Part shown: one piece after another, positions 29,401 through 41,395 of the stretch | Layout of the letters: every line of letters starts with the position of its first letter | How positions within the stretch are numbered: position 1 is the first letter of the stretch | Assembly (NCBI RefSeq): GCF_963678635.1 | Contig: NC_087066.1 | Span: 52,470,312 to 52,530,311, forward strand | Source: Symsagittifera roscoffensis | Lineage: Eukaryota; Xenacoelomorpha; Acoela; Convolutidae | DNA length: 60,000 nucleotides | Direction of reading: 5' to 3' | The notes under the pieces: generated by a model | Told to the model about the DNA's origin: nothing | Seen by the model: only the letters and a program-made list of their open reading frames with translations | Database searches by the model: none | Program-made: the position numbers and the translations under genes

Positions 29401-31097
29401 GCTTAGACTTCATTATAAATTTGCTAAAACTACGATTTGAACCTTATGTAATCGATTATTTTCTCTTTTTAGTGAGTGCGGGCCGGAATATGAAAACACT
29501 AACACGCAGCTCAACTGTTTTTTTTGTGGTTTTCAGTTGGTTACCGAATTAAAAGAAACTGTAATTTTGCACTTATGGCCACCAGCGGATTTAGGGGGGG
29601 GGACGCAACCCACGCCCCCTCTCGGGGACCCGACCCAAGATGGCTTCGAAGAGTTCCGTAATAACCCAGTTGTTCAATCTTGTTTCCAAATCACGGCATC
29701 CGTGTTTATCTGTCAAATTGAACTATTTAAAATTGTTTTGCAGTGCCTGTGATATTTTAAACTCGGTAAACTATTGTTCCAAAATTTTGCTCAACTCAAT
29801 CCGCTTGTGTCTCATTTTTCGCTGACGTCACATAAGACTGTTGTACTTCCTGGTTTTTCAATCAAACAGTGCAAACATACGTCAATCAAAATTCAGCGCA
29901 GTCCTTGGATGAACTCGCAGACGTCTCAAACAAGACATGCAGACTTTTATCAAAATACCAATACCCAGTAATACTCAGAAAAAAGAGTAAATGATAGATA
30001 ATAACGAATTTTTATTGTCAGTCTCCATAAATTTCAAAAAAAATTGATTATAATTGATTAAAAATGGATCATAATGTTGATTTTTTTCGAAACAATAGAA
30101 ATCATAATAATCAATTATAATTGATTATAATCGATTATTTTTTGAAAGTCTGTTTCTCAAAATTTATTGAATTATAATCCATTATAATGGATTATAATCC
30201 AAAATTATTTTTTAAAAAAACGTCGTCGCTTCATTTCGTTTTATTTTTTTATTTTTTTTTGTGGTTTTCAGTTGGTTACCGAATTAAAAGAAACTGTAAT
30301 TTTGCACTTATGGCCACCAGCGGATTTAGGGGGGGGGGGACGCAACCCACGCCCCCTCTCGGGGACCCGACCCAAAAGGTCCCCCATTTCCCCCCACTAT
30401 TTTGAGATTCCCCCACTATTTTGATGTTCCTCATTATTTTGAGATATCACTTTTTGGCTAACTAACCCTTAAATAGATTTTTTTTTTGAGGGAGGTGCAT
30501 TTTTTTGGTCAAATTTTTTCAAAAAGTGCCTAAGAATGCCTTTCTTTTTGGCCCGTTTTTTCTAAATTTTGCTTGCGGTGCAGAAAATTCGACCAAAACA
30601 GGTCTTTTAATGCCTTGGGAGAGCTTGGAATCAATCTAGTTAACCAAAAAAAAGGTGGACAAATTTTTCGAAAATTTTTTGAAAATTCCCCCCCCCCCCC
30701 GCCACTCGAGAAAATCCTAGATTTGCGCCTGCTTATAGCTTAAACTTAAATTAAATTTGATTTTTACAGAATAGTTGTCAAGCAGAATAGCTAAATTATA
30801 ATTCGTTTGAATTGATTTTTTTTGTCAGATAATATTTTGATTAAAAAAAGGATTATAATCATTTTAAAACAGATTATAAGAGATTTTAAGAGATTTTTGA
30901 TCGAATTATCAATTATAATTCATTAAAAAATATTATCATTATAATGGATTATAAATTGTTAAAACATCAGAAATTGGCGCTTAGACTTCATTATAAAATT
31001 GCTAAAACTACGATTTGAACCTTATGTAATCGATTATTTTCTCTTTTTAGTGAGTGCGGGCCGGAATATGAAAACACTAACACGCAGCTCAACTGTT
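29401..31097. repeat. Nested direct repeats B and C
   Basis: Segment B (29401-29518) returns almost unchanged at 30979-31097 ('gcttagacttcattataa ... cgcagctcaactgtttt'). Directly after the first B comes segment C (29526-29638), which returns at 30261-30376 and includes ACGCAACCCACGCCCCCTCT. The order is B C ... C ... B, all in the same sense. This suggests that C and what lies between was inserted beside or into B, with local duplication. Confidence 0.75.
29990..30965. repeat. ATTATAAT-rich palindromic tract
   Basis: Many overlapping copies of short palindromes of the type ATTATAAT and TCCATTATAATGGA lie at 29990-30205 and 30840-30960, on both sides of repeat C. They can form cruciforms. 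No gene. Confidence 0.6.
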
Positions 31098-31202
31098 TTC
31101 GTAGAACCGTATATAACAATTCCAAGTGTTCTTATGCCAATGCCATCGACCACAATGCTCAAAACCAACCTCTCTGTCTGTAATTCACTTTTTCATCTGT
31201 TC

Positions 31203-31737
31203 ATTATTCCGACTTTCGAAACGAAAGTAACGGAAAATTTGTGCTCGGGTGGGTTTTTTTTTCTTCAGACAAATTTCGACTTTTTAGCTAGCCATTTTTG
31301 ACGTAATTTTTTAAATATCATTCGAAAAGTATTAATGTCTTGAGCTCAAATTTGAAAAGATATTTCACCTGTGATCATTTTTCGCGAAGTTATGAGGGTT
31401 TAAAGATTGCCATTTGGGCCAATTTGGGACAAATACGCGCGATATATTTCGCGATATTAACGCGTAAGCGGAGAGTTAATCCGTCTTAGAAATTGTTCCA
31501 AATTGGTTGAAAGAAGCTTATTTGCGATAATTGATTTGTTACAAGGAGCTGAATATATTCTTTTGTAATTTTTATGGCGTGTGGGGGGAGGATTTTCATT
31601 AAAAAATTTCAAATTTTAGACAAAAAAATTCATTTTGTTTTATTATATTTAACTTTTTAATGTTATTAATGCTTCAGAAACCTTAAAAGGCAGTCGGAAC
31701 ATTCAGGGCTTCGGCCTGATACGGCAGTCTTGTTCCA
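31203..31737 (+). repeat. Dispersed repeat R1, copy 2
   Basis: Starts ATTCCGACTTTCG, ends CTTCGGCCTGATACGGCAGTCTTGTTCC in sense opposite to copy 1, so copies 1 and 2 form a ~2.5-kb-spaced inverted pair. Confidence 0.75.
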
Positions 31738-32672
31738 AATTAAGGTATGAAAAAGTCTTGAACACTCTGATTTTAAAGTTTGACCACTTAGGAAAGATTG
31801 TTAACGCTCATCAAACACTGCATTTTTCTGATAGCTTTTTTACTTTTCGCTTCCAGTTTTTCAAATCTCATGGCTCGTTTAGATAATTATCATGTAGCCT
31901 AGATTCAGAAGTTATTGCTTTGCTAAGCCAATGGTTAGCTAAAATGCAACCCCTTAGACTTAGATTCTGGGTCGTACTAATTTGTTTGATTGATTGATTG
32001 AGTTATTTTGCCGAAGATAGTGTCTTGAAGTTTGGGTGGAACTATGACTAAAACACAATGGTACCGACACACGTGCTAAGGAATTCATGATGCGAACACT
32101 TTTTTTGTAAAGAGCTCTTCTAAAATACCAACAAAACTAAACTTGAGCTTAGTGAAAAGTACGGTAAACAGGTAAAAACTACTGCTGATTTTTTTGTCTT
32201 TCAAAACTGAATGGTTGAAAACATAAATTGTTCACAGAATTATATATGATCAAAATCAAAAGAATGTTGACCTAAATGATGTGAAGTTGTCGTTCAGACA
32301 GACTATGGGCATCCGCTATGATTCTTCGTTTTTCTTTTATGTCTTTTTGTCTATTATTATCCTTTCTATTTTTATCCTTTTTTCATTTGAATTGAGTCTC
32401 GTTTCTCTTCTGCCTTCAGATAAGATGGTAAATGCGGCGACACTGACTTTTTGACGTGGCCCTGAACAAAACTCGTTTTTTTACCTTTCATTTTGTTTTT
32501 TCTTTCCTTTTTTATGAATTTTCTTACAATTTTTTTTCTCTAAGAAAGTAGTTTTTCGTATATAAAATAAGAAGAGAAAAAAAACTGCGCCAAACATTGA
32601 TTTTTTTTGAAAATGAAAAAATTCTCAGTACTTTGCTAATTAACTATGGTAATTACAAGATGATTATGGTAC
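31738..32672. other. Non-coding DNA, likely 7B2 intron
   Basis: No exon found. It should be the intron after the 32673-32782 exon (minus strand), unless that exon's donor is wrong. I looked for a downstream 7B2 exon with a dibasic cluster and did not find one. Confidence 0.4.
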
Positions 32673-32782
32673 CTTGTCAGCGCCCTGATTATGTTCAGAA
32701 TCACTCTTGCCGACCTGCTGGTCTTGAAACCACTTGCTGAGCTCCGCCTCATCCATCCATTTCGGAATGCATCCATCGGCAA
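32673..32782 (-). CDS. SCG5: 7B2-like gene, exon with the DGC motif
   Basis: Minus-strand exon of 110 nt between an acceptor ending TTTCAG and a donor GTACCA. Joined in phase to the exon at 33400-33663 it reads VADGCIPKWMDEAELSKWFQ and on to a Gly-Ala-Asp-Lys end. In 7B2 proteins a DGC block follows the Pro-rich PPNPCP motif, and an acidic helical stretch (EFSREF-type) comes after it; ELSKWFQ sits at that place. Two other frames exist, but only this one both joins in phase and gives the family pattern. The donor is not strong. Confidence 0.75.
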
Positions 32783-33399
32783 CTGAAACTCAAGAACGAG
32801 ATATTTTGAAGTGGGCACTTGAAAAATTCGATGGCTTGTTCGTTTGCATATAGTTTTTTGAGCGTACTTTTTTTAGCTAAAATTTCTTTAAAAAGTCAAA
32901 ACTTGTCTGTTTTTTTTGGTGTTTCGGGAAAGCTATTTTAGTTCTTCATAATTAACCTTGAAAAAACTAATCGTTACACCATAAAGTTCATGTTTGGGTG
33001 AGGTGGTGGGGAAAAGAGCTTTTTGGTCTATCTGAAAAATAATATGGCGAAAGTTTTGATATTTTTTTTGAAACCAACCACTTCCCTCCTGCTCAGTAAA
33101 AAAATTCCAGATCCAGACATTGATTCGACCTATTAATTCAATTTACAACCCAAATTCACTTTTACTGGAAGTTTCAAATTAAGCTTCAAATACAGATCGC
33201 CAAGTAAAATTTTCTAACAAAACAAAAATAAAACCAATTGTTTAGTCACATAGATTTTCAAATTACGCTATAACAGGTTGATAGTTTTGATTTATGGTTT
33301 GAAATCAGTCTATGTCCTTTTTATGAACATAATTGATTGACAGCTGAATTCTGAATTTGATTGTGTTTGTAGATGAGGATGGGGTGAAAACAAACTTAC
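32783..33399. other. 7B2 intron
   Basis: Intron between two in-phase exons, 617 nt, AT-rich; nothing else seen. Confidence 0.6.
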
Positions 33400-33663
33400 C
33401 GTTGTATGGTTTCACTTCTCCCTCTTCGTCCGGGTAGGGGAGGGGGCAGGGGTTAGGAGGGGTGGGGTAGGGATTCATTCCACTGGGGTTATTTCCCCCC
33501 TCATTGTCCATCGCAGCCTCTAGTTGCTGGTCGATCTCATTCATCACTTCCTTGTCTCCCGCCCCCCCAGAATGGGGCGAAAGGGGAGGGGATACCTTCT
33601 CAGTGTGTCCGGGCACGACGGAGGATGGGTACTTGTTGTAAGCGCCCATTGCACCGTTGCCAC
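33400..33663 (-). CDS. SCG5: 7B2-like gene, central exon with the PPNPCP motif
   Basis: Minus-strand exon of 264 nt with an acceptor ending TTTTAG and a donor GTAAGTTT, phase 1 on the left side. It encodes GAMGAYNKYPSSVVPGHTEK, a Gly/Pro-rich middle, an acidic helix (EVMNEIDQQLEAAMDNE) and NPYPTPPNPCPLPYP. 7B2 is a secretory-granule protein that binds prohormone convertase 2, helps it mature and inhibits it. The PPNPCP motif is part of its PC2-binding region. The exon is GC-rich compared with the intron DNA around it. Confidence 0.85.
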
Positions 33664-34205
33664 CTAAAATTTCATTGTTTTGTCAAAAAATAAATCAATC
33701 AATGCTTTGAATTTTTAGTTATTGCAACATTCACACTTTAAGTTAGCTAATGTTTCTACGCCCGGACGGACTTGAGATTTTTGCGAGGAGGAGGGGGGAT
33801 TTTCGGCGTTTAGGTTAAGAAAAAATTAGGTCGACGAAATGAATTTTCAGAACTCGAGAAATTCAAAATTTAAGGATTGGTTTGTAAACATAGACCATTT
33901 TAAATTCTTTTATTGGAAATGTTTATTCGAGATGAACTTAATTCTCCTAGAACGCCCAAAAATCGATCTTAGTTTAATTTAGAGCACACTTTTTTTTGAT
34001 GTTAAGAAAGATCTTAACCCATTTTTATTACTGCAAGGTTTGCAGAAAAGACACAACTTGTTTGTGTTTTTTTTTTAGAAAACTGGCCTTTCGATCAGTC
34101 TCAAGACGAACTGAACATTTTTTTTCTCCGCACTGTCAAAAAAGGATTAAGATCCTTTTTACTGTCAAAAAAGTATGTGGAACAAGTTGAGATCGAATTT
34201 ACTAT
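33664..34205. other. 7B2 intron, right part before R1 copy 3
   Basis: Start (right of the central exon) of the 17.5-kb intron. No gene seen. Confidence 0.5.
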
Positions 34206-34795
34206 CAAACTAGAGTGCTCGTATATCAGGGCAAAGCCTGAATGTTCCGACTGTCCCTTAATTCATATCGAATAGTTTTTGAGGATAAAAATATTGAAAA
34301 CCTATACATTTTGGGCAATATCTAAGTGTAAAATTTTGTGTCGTACAAAGTTAATACGACCAATTAGCTAGCCTCAATTCAATATGGAACAATTTCGTTG
34401 TGCGGTACGCGTCCAGACAGTTTGGTCGAAGACAATTCAGCCGATTTGATATTCAGTCAAAAGTATGCATACAATTCAGCCAGAGACATAATTTGCGATA
34501 AGTCGCGATGCATAAATAATTCGCGTTACGCTCTCAGCATTATCAATAAGAACTCTTCAAAGCGCTCATACTTTAGTCCAGAACATGGCAAATTTGGCAA
34601 GTTTTAAACCCCTAGAACTATAAAAAAAACATCGGAGGTGAAATATCTTTTTACATTTGAATTCAGCAAGTCGATATCTTCAATCGGGTATAAAAAAATT
34701 TCGTTTAAATTATAATTTCGATCGGTTAAAATTGACTGAATAAAAAAAACCACACCGAGCATAAATATTCCGTTTTCTTCGAAAGTCGGGACAAA
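34206..34795 (-). repeat. Dispersed repeat R1, copy 3
   Basis: Begins with a drifted CTAGAGTGCTCGTATATC, then GCAAAGCCTGAATGTTCCGACTG, ends GAAAGTCGGGACAAA. It is the most diverged full copy. Confidence 0.7.
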
Positions 34796-35927
34796 TAAGT
34801 GGGAAGTGAAGAAAGACGTTAAATGGGAAGTTAGGCTAGATTTGGACTATCCTGATATTGATTTAACTTGATCTTTTTCCAAGCTTGGAAAAATCATTTC
34901 AAATTGATTCTAAGTCAGTTTAAATTTATGTTTTTGTCTTTTTATAGCTTTGTTTTTTTGGAGTAAATGAATCAATTTAAGTTAATTTGAAACCAATTAA
35001 TTCGGTTTTAATCAAGTAATATCGATTTTCATTCTTCGATTTATATAAGTAATATCGATTTATTTTTTTATCAAAAAGTAGGAAGGTGAAAAAAATAGAC
35101 AGTTATGATGGAATTGGATAATTTTAAATGAAATTAAATTGGTCTTTTTCCTTCTTAATGAGAATCAATTCAATATGATTCAACAATGATTTAAGTCTAT
35201 GTTTTTGCCTCTTTATAGCTTTTGAGAGATGTTTATTCGATTTAAATTGGTTTAAATTCATTTAGTTCGATGTAAATTGTTTTTCACCCAACCTATTTAC
35301 ATTCATTTTTAATACAGATTTAATATTTAATAGAAGACTTAGTTGTTTTTCGTTGTTGAGATATACGAAAACAAACTTAAAAAATTTTATTTTCAGTTGT
35401 GTATGTTCGTGCTGAAACTTGAACTGAAAAAGAAACTATAAATTTATTTAGTGCAAATTAGTGCAAAGATTAATTTTTTAATCAAATTTGGCTATTGTTA
35501 AATAAGTAACTTCAATTTTCATCTCAGTTTTTATCTCAAGACAAAGTTCCATTAACACGCAACTTTTCATAGATTGTTTGGCTTCAAATTGAGCTCAAAT
35601 TGAAAGATAAAATCCACAAAAAGAGACTTCTGATTTGAGATTTTTGATTTGTTCACAAAGTTAACAGGGCCTCAAAAGTTATGAGATAAATAAAAAGTAA
35701 TTTTTACCACTTTTCAATTAACTCGTAGCTCATAGGGGAGTCTTAAACCAAAAGGAGGCTCAAAAAACACTCCAAAACAAATTCAAGCGAGTCAATGGAC
35801 CCAAATATTGCAATAACACACACAGAGCTTATCATTTAGCACTTGATTGTTTGTGTAAGGTGGACCTATATCTTTTTACTTCCAATATTTTAGGGCGGTA
35901 CTTCAAAAGTTACTTCAATCAGTCTTT
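34796..35927. other. Intron DNA without a gene
   Basis: Contains loosely repeated 'tttaaattgatt / taatttgaaacc' phrases (34860-35300) of low complexity, no more. Confidence 0.4.
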
Positions 35928-36159
35928 TTGTTCCGACTTTCGATACGAAAGTAACGGAATATTTGTGCTCGGGGTGGGTTTTTGTTTTCTTGGCGTGTGG
36001 GGGGATAATTTTCAATTAAAAAATTTCAAATTTTAGAAAAGTTTTTCATTTTTTTTATTTCATTCAATTTTTTTATGTTGTTTATGTTATTACTGCTCCA
36101 TAAACGTTAAAAGGCAGTCGGAACTTTCAGGGCTTCGCCCTGATACGAGCAGTCTTGTT
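35928..36159 (+). repeat. Dispersed repeat R1, copy 4, internally deleted
   Basis: Both ends are present (TTGTTCCGACTTTCGATACG and TGATACGAGCAGTCTTGTT), but about 300 bp of the middle are missing, jumping from 'gggtgggtttttg' to 'ggcgtgtgggggg'. Confidence 0.75.
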
Positions 36160-37039
36160 TGGTTTTCATTACTACGTCTTATAAAAGGAATGGTAAAAAT
36201 ATCGCTCTGAAACTGAGTACATTGTGAAACTGGGGAATGGTTAAAGAACAGAGCATCCCTTTTTTACATATGGAGCCTCAAAAAATTTCAAGCTAAAAAA
36301 GGATCAAAATAAAGTCTGATACTTATCCTCACTCTATGTAGAGGGGTTTAATGGGTGTATCCTGAAAATCAGAACTGAGTAGCAGCGGTTTTCTTCGATA
36401 ATAGTATCTCGCTAGAATGATACAACAGACAAAATGAGTGACAAAAATTGAAATTCAGAGTGATAAACTGAAACAAGCGATTTTTAAAATAGACTTAAAG
36501 TTAGCATAGATCTAACGATGAAAAAGCACTTGTAGTTGGGAGATGTTTCGATCGCGACCTGCCAGTTTTGTCTTGACATTCAGATTGAATTTGTCAAGGT
36601 CACAGAAATGGATTTACTGCTTAAATAATGGAAATACCACAGGCATCCAGATGATGTGACAATATAGCATCTCATTTGTTTTCAGGTGTCTTATCCGGCC
36701 AGTGAGACGCCCTGTTATCAGAAAAACTCAAAAAGTTCTTAGTTGTAAAATTTTCACATCATTGTGTTCGACTTTTTTCTTTTCTATCTTGTAGCTTCTG
36801 CAAAATTTTTCTCGCAGGTTGGTCATTCTGTTTTTTTTGTGTCATCTCTCGCCGCTGGAACAGTCGGTCTCGATACGGCCATGCACTCTCGTGCCGTATG
36901 GTAATTGATAGCTGAACTCGCGCCCATTAATCTCGTTCCTCTCCTTAGAGATTCTTCGATGCCTGTTCTAATTTGGTTACTGTTCAGACTATTTTGTTTT
37001 GTGTTTCTCTTCCATTGTCAAAACCGACCGCTGCTGTGG
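36160..37039. other. Intron DNA beside the reverse element, with flank repeat
   Basis: The part 36545-36720 resembles 50335-50500, on the other side of the reverse element, in the same sense. No gene and no LTR were found here, so the reverse element has lost its 3' end. Confidence 0.5.
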
Positions 37040-38576
37040 AAACTTCGTAAGGTGTGCTCTGGATAAGGTTAAAAAGCTTGTGAATATATTTAGTATTGTG
37101 TATAAATTCTAAAATTGAAACTTCGACAGGTTGTATTTATTCGTGCGGGACAATTAGTGGTCGGGATTTTTCTACATTGAAAGTTTTGGTTAGGGTTAGG
37201 GTTAGAATATATACATCTGGGTGATGGGATCATAGTTGCGGAGGATGCCTTGAAAGTTAGTATTTTTAATGCAATATGTGAAGTTAAGAAAAAACGGTGA
37301 TGTGTATTTGGAGTTAATGAATTGATATCGATGATGGGGTTGTCGTGATGGTGTATGTAAGTCAAAGTGATTTTGTATGATTTTATAATAAGTGTAAGTA
37401 TGTGTCTGTTTAGTTCTCAACATGATGTCGTGTGAACAGTGCAAATCTTGTTCTTTTGGTGTCAGGAAGTGGAATTTGAGAAGGTTTCAAATTTTTCGTA
37501 AAATGAGTGTGAAAATGTAAGGTGTTCGGATGAAAAACTTTTCGGTTAGTTGCGGGCTAGCAAACTTGTCGTCATCGAGGAATTGATCTTGGTTACGTCG
37601 GATGATTTTATGGTCGTAGTGCTCGATGGAATATTCGTTAGCTCGGGGTGCGGTGAACCTTTTTAATAGTTTTTTGTATCCTGATGTGTAAATTGTCCAG
37701 GTGTTAGTGCTGTAGTTAGTCTGAAAAGGTCATTTTAGTTCTTTCTATTTCTTGCAGTGTGTTAATGAGTGGTAAACAAAGTGGGTTTGAGAAGTGATAA
37801 TATGATGTCCAATGGAGTGTGGGGATTAATACATGTTCATCGACATAGTGGGGTTGTTCAGTGATAGGGTCGGAGTGAGTATATGTATATTGAGGGAAGA
37901 AGCGTAAAAATAATTGGAGAATTTTGGTAGTATTTGTATGGTCAGGATGGTTTATGTAGTCTATTACTATTCCGGGTTTGGAGGGAAACGGGTGATTGGG
38001 AAATTTTCTTTTGAAAGTTCTAAATGCACGGTTAGTACTGGATGATGATTGGATTGATGTTGAGGATTGGGCTAAAGAAGGGGTGTAATCTGAAGAAGGT
38101 GTGGGAGTTGGTGAGTTTGATGTCTTTATGTTTGATGATGTTGTACTTGTTGTTGCAGTGTTATTAGGTTGTTTAGTTCGTATGATATGTGTGTTATCTG
38201 GGGAATTGTTGTTTGAGCGTTCATTCGTAAAAAGGGAGTATGTTGGTGTCGCTTGGGAGATATGAGAGAGAGTAAAGGGGGATTCACTTTTGGCATGGGA
38301 GTGGATGTGTCGAAAGGGGGGTTGAGAAAATGTGGACGGGCAGGGTTCTGAACTAGCAAATTCGTCAGGGGTTTCTAAATCTGAATTGTCGAATTGGGAG
38401 ATTGTGTGAAAAACTGTGATGTCTGAGTTAGCATCAGAATCCATGCCGGATGATGTGTTAATATGGGGTGATTCAGGTGGCGGGAAAGCAAAAAGTGGGA
38501 TGATGAGAATGGGGTTTTGGAGGTTGGCTGGATGGGAAAATGAGCGGTGAAGGGATCCAACTTGTCGGCTCATCAT
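37040..38576 (-). pseudogene. ORF-C of the reverse copy
   Basis: ATG at 38576 (a second ATG follows directly). The first part is open to 37716, shows AGA where the forward copy has TGA, and then loses frame. Further pieces continue in other frames to about 37040: TAPRANEY, NQDQFLDDD, DIMLRTKQTHTYTYY and EFIHNTKY match the forward copy. Near 37186-37206 the match is broken by a (TTAGGG)-like run. The end of the gene is lost. Confidence 0.7.
37186..37206. repeat. Short telomere-like run (TTAGGG) in ORF-C remnant
   Basis: About three units of GGTTAG in a row where the forward copy has unrelated coding sequence of about the same length. Too short to be a telomere relic by itself; it could be filler DNA at a repaired break. 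Confidence 0.5.
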
Positions 38577-40270
38577 GGGCTAAAAAATGATTGTTCTGAG
38601 ATTGAAAACTTGTGGTATGGGGCTGTTTGATCATTTGTTCATATGTATCGTCACTTTGAGATTGTTGTGTTATTATATCGAGAATTCGACTTTGTATATA
38701 ATTAGGTCCTGAACTTGTAATACTTGTGAGTGCTAAATTTCTAAAATTTCGTGGTACTAGTGATAATGGGTGATTAGGATGTAAACTTGGTAATTGTGAT
38801 GCTGTGGGTGATGCGTTTGTATTGTGTTGTGATTCGTCATATGTGTTTGGTGTAGTTGATAATTTTGTATTACAATTGTGTGCATCTAAAAGTATTTTGT
38901 TTATTGATGTAGATAAAATCCCAAAAAGTCCTGCAAAAATTATACGTGCTACGCTTGCTTGTCTGTTTACATGTGTATGCATTGCGCATGTATTATAGAT
39001 TCCTTTCAATAGAGAGAAAAGAAAGCCGAAAAAGTTAAACATTGCGTATAATGTAGTCAATCTTTCTAAGATGTAATAGGGCCATCCTAGAAAGGCAAAA
39101 AGTTCGTTTTTCAGATTTACAAAACTAAAAATATGATTGATGATATATCCTGTGGTCAATATTTTTCGCCATTTAAATAAATGTAATCTTTAATATCTTT
39201 AAAACACCGCTGTATTCTTGTGCGTAAATGTCTGAAAAACCTGCTGTTTCTGCAAGTTTGCGTAAATTTTGATCAATTGATTGTCGTTGTTTTGTGTTCA
39301 TTTCTGTAAGTAGTTCCTGAAATTGTTGTGTACGAATGTGGTGATGTATGTCGGATTTAGAGTAGATACCGATCGATTGTATATCGATATTCGGGTTGCA
39401 GGCAATAGCTTTAATATTTTCAGGTGAAAACTTTTTAATGGTTGCATTAGTGTTGGCTATGAGTAGATAGTATTTGTCTTCGTCGGGGTTTGATTGTACA
39501 ACATTGTGGCTATTTTCTGATCCACATGGGACTGCTGTATCCCAAAAATAAGTTCTTCGTGAAATCGTGTCAACAAAATGTACTTTATTTTTATAGAATA
39601 TAGGGATTCTTTTATAACATCGTTCATCTTCAAAAACATTCAAAGGTGATTCTTTTTTGGTACAAGTGTAAAACCATAAAACGTTTCCTTCATGATTAAG
39701 GAAATTTAATATATTTCCGGATAATAAATATCCTGCATATGGTATTTTTAGAAGTGCTAGTGCGAGTGATTGTAAAATCTGCGTTCTTTCGAGTTCACAT
39801 AATTGGTGTAGTGTTTCTAATTCTGATAATGACATTTCGTGAAAAATTCTACTTATCGTGTAATCTATTTTCATGTCCAAGTGTATGTCATAATGAATTG
39901 CGCCAAAATATGTGTTATTCATGATTGATAGTTCTTGTAAACGTGTACTTTCTGTATCTTGTGGTTTTAATTTTCCACCGGTTCTTCCTGCATTCTTTTG
40001 AAATTTTACTGAAACGTATTCATTCATCAGTATATGAGTGAGTTTTCATCAGTATATGAGTGAGATGTAGCCATTTGGTGTATAATTAATTTACCTGTAA
40101 TCATGTCGACACCGTTGTCGTATTCGACAAGAATTTCTGAATATTGTGTTTTGTAAAGTGGTTTGTTGTATTTGCATGCAAGTTCTGTTTCTGGGTATAT
40201 TTGGAAACGTGTTAGTTTATTCTCTATATTGTGGATGTTTCTTAACTTATGATTAGTATTTCTAATTTGG
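38473..40270 (-). pseudogene. Env of the reverse copy, 5' third deleted
   Basis: Begins where a deletion joins the start of the Met-less frame to env at a point matching residue ~320 of the forward gene (RNIHNIENKLTRFQIY). Open pieces are 39173-40027 and 38473-39159. It has six As where the forward copy has seven, and sense codons at the places of both forward nonsense codons. Its own breaks include a 22-bp tandem duplication at about 40024-40067 and a frameshift near 39170. The hydrophobic segment and Pro-rich tail are kept. Confidence 0.7.
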
Positions 40271-40465
40271 TCAGCATTTACATCTTCAAACTTCTACAAG
40301 AAATGCGTGTGGATGATTGAGGGTTGCTGGTTGAGTAGTTGTTGGAATTTCTTGAGACGTTGTTGGTGGGGACTGATGTGGGGGTTGTTGATTAACAGTT
40401 TTAGATAAATTTTCAGAGTTGAATTTTTCATGAAGAAATTTTATGTTTACTATAGTATTCTTCAG
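40271..40465 (-). pseudogene. Start of the Met-less frame in the reverse copy
   Basis: About 45-60 codons remain in the same +1 frame relation to the 62-aa ORF as in the forward copy. NQQPPHQSPPTTSQE corresponds to NQQSHSQSSPTSSQE. Then it is cut by the deletion that also removed the start of env. Confidence 0.6.
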
Positions 40466-40616
40466 AAAAAAGAAATAAAAGAATGGTTGCTGAAGCGAAT
40501 GTGATGATTGCCTTTTTTATACATTTGCATATAGTCATTATGAGTGATGTTAAAAATGAGAGAAAAATTATGAATAGTGGAAAAACATCGGTTCTATTGA
40601 ACAGGTTTGGAAACAT
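40428..40616 (-). CDS. 62-aa two-pass membrane ORF of the reverse copy
   Basis: Intact frame of the same length as the one at 19509-19697, with the identical turn TICKC.KKAIITFA and the end EEYY.KHK. Its survival in an otherwise broken copy may be chance because it is short, but it shows the frame is real. Confidence 0.55.
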   Translation of the reverse strand: MFPNLFNRTDVFPLFIIFLSFLTSLIMTICKCIKKAIITFASATILLFLFSEEYYSKHKISS

Positions 40617-41395
40617 TCAAATTAGTTATTGAATTATTGTACCGGTAGAGGTTATCAAGGGGAAAAAATTTTGTTAGAAGAATTATTAATGTTTCTAAAG
40701 TATTGGCTAAAAATACTTTGAAAATTTTAGACATGTAGAAAGTTTTATAAGAAAGATTGAAAACATTTGTTTGAGTTTGTCGACCGTCGCAGAAAGAAAC
40801 ATTTAAGAAATGATTCATTTTGTCGAATCTTTTTTAATTTTTTGGGGCTAAATTCGAGTGTAGTCGACTTATTTATTGATTTTTTGACAAGTGGGTTGGG
40901 TTTTGTCAAATATTGTTGAAGGGTACATTTATGGTGTCGGGGATATCTTCGTGGTTTTTGTTTTTATTTATGGAATGATTGGGGATATCTAAGAAATATT
41001 TGTACTTTAAGCTAAATGATCATGTGCTTTTTGTTCTTTAGGCTCATTTAATATTTTTGCTTGGAGGGTTTGTGAGGTCTAAGTTGGGAAAATATTGTTG
41101 ATCTTTGTACGACTTGATAGGAGAGGGTTGTAATATTGAGATTGTGTTTATTTAATTTGTCAATTTGTAGCGGTTTGCTTACTTTTGACCTGGAGGTCTT
41201 AAAATTATAGTTATAGTTACGCCTGGAGGTTAATATTTGTCGACTAATAAAGTCGTGTTGTTATAATAAAGGTGATAATTCGGAATGATTTCTGTTGGCT
41301 GATGTTTAACTAGATCTGTTCAAGGGTTTTTCAGCATGTTATTGTGAAAATGTGTATGTTCGAAATGATTAAAAAGAAGGTGAAAAAGTAAAAGA
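40617..41395 (-). other. pol-env spacer of the reverse copy
   Basis: Holds the conserved CCTCCAGG block (about 41180-41240) and, at 40594-40818, a 74-codon frame at the place of the forward 60-aa hydrophobic ORF. The two frames share little beyond the start and hydrophobicity. Confidence 0.5.

Noticed and set aside
37186-37206. Interstitial telomere or chromosome-fusion point
   Set aside because: Only about three units, inside a transposon remnant whose similarity continues on both sides.
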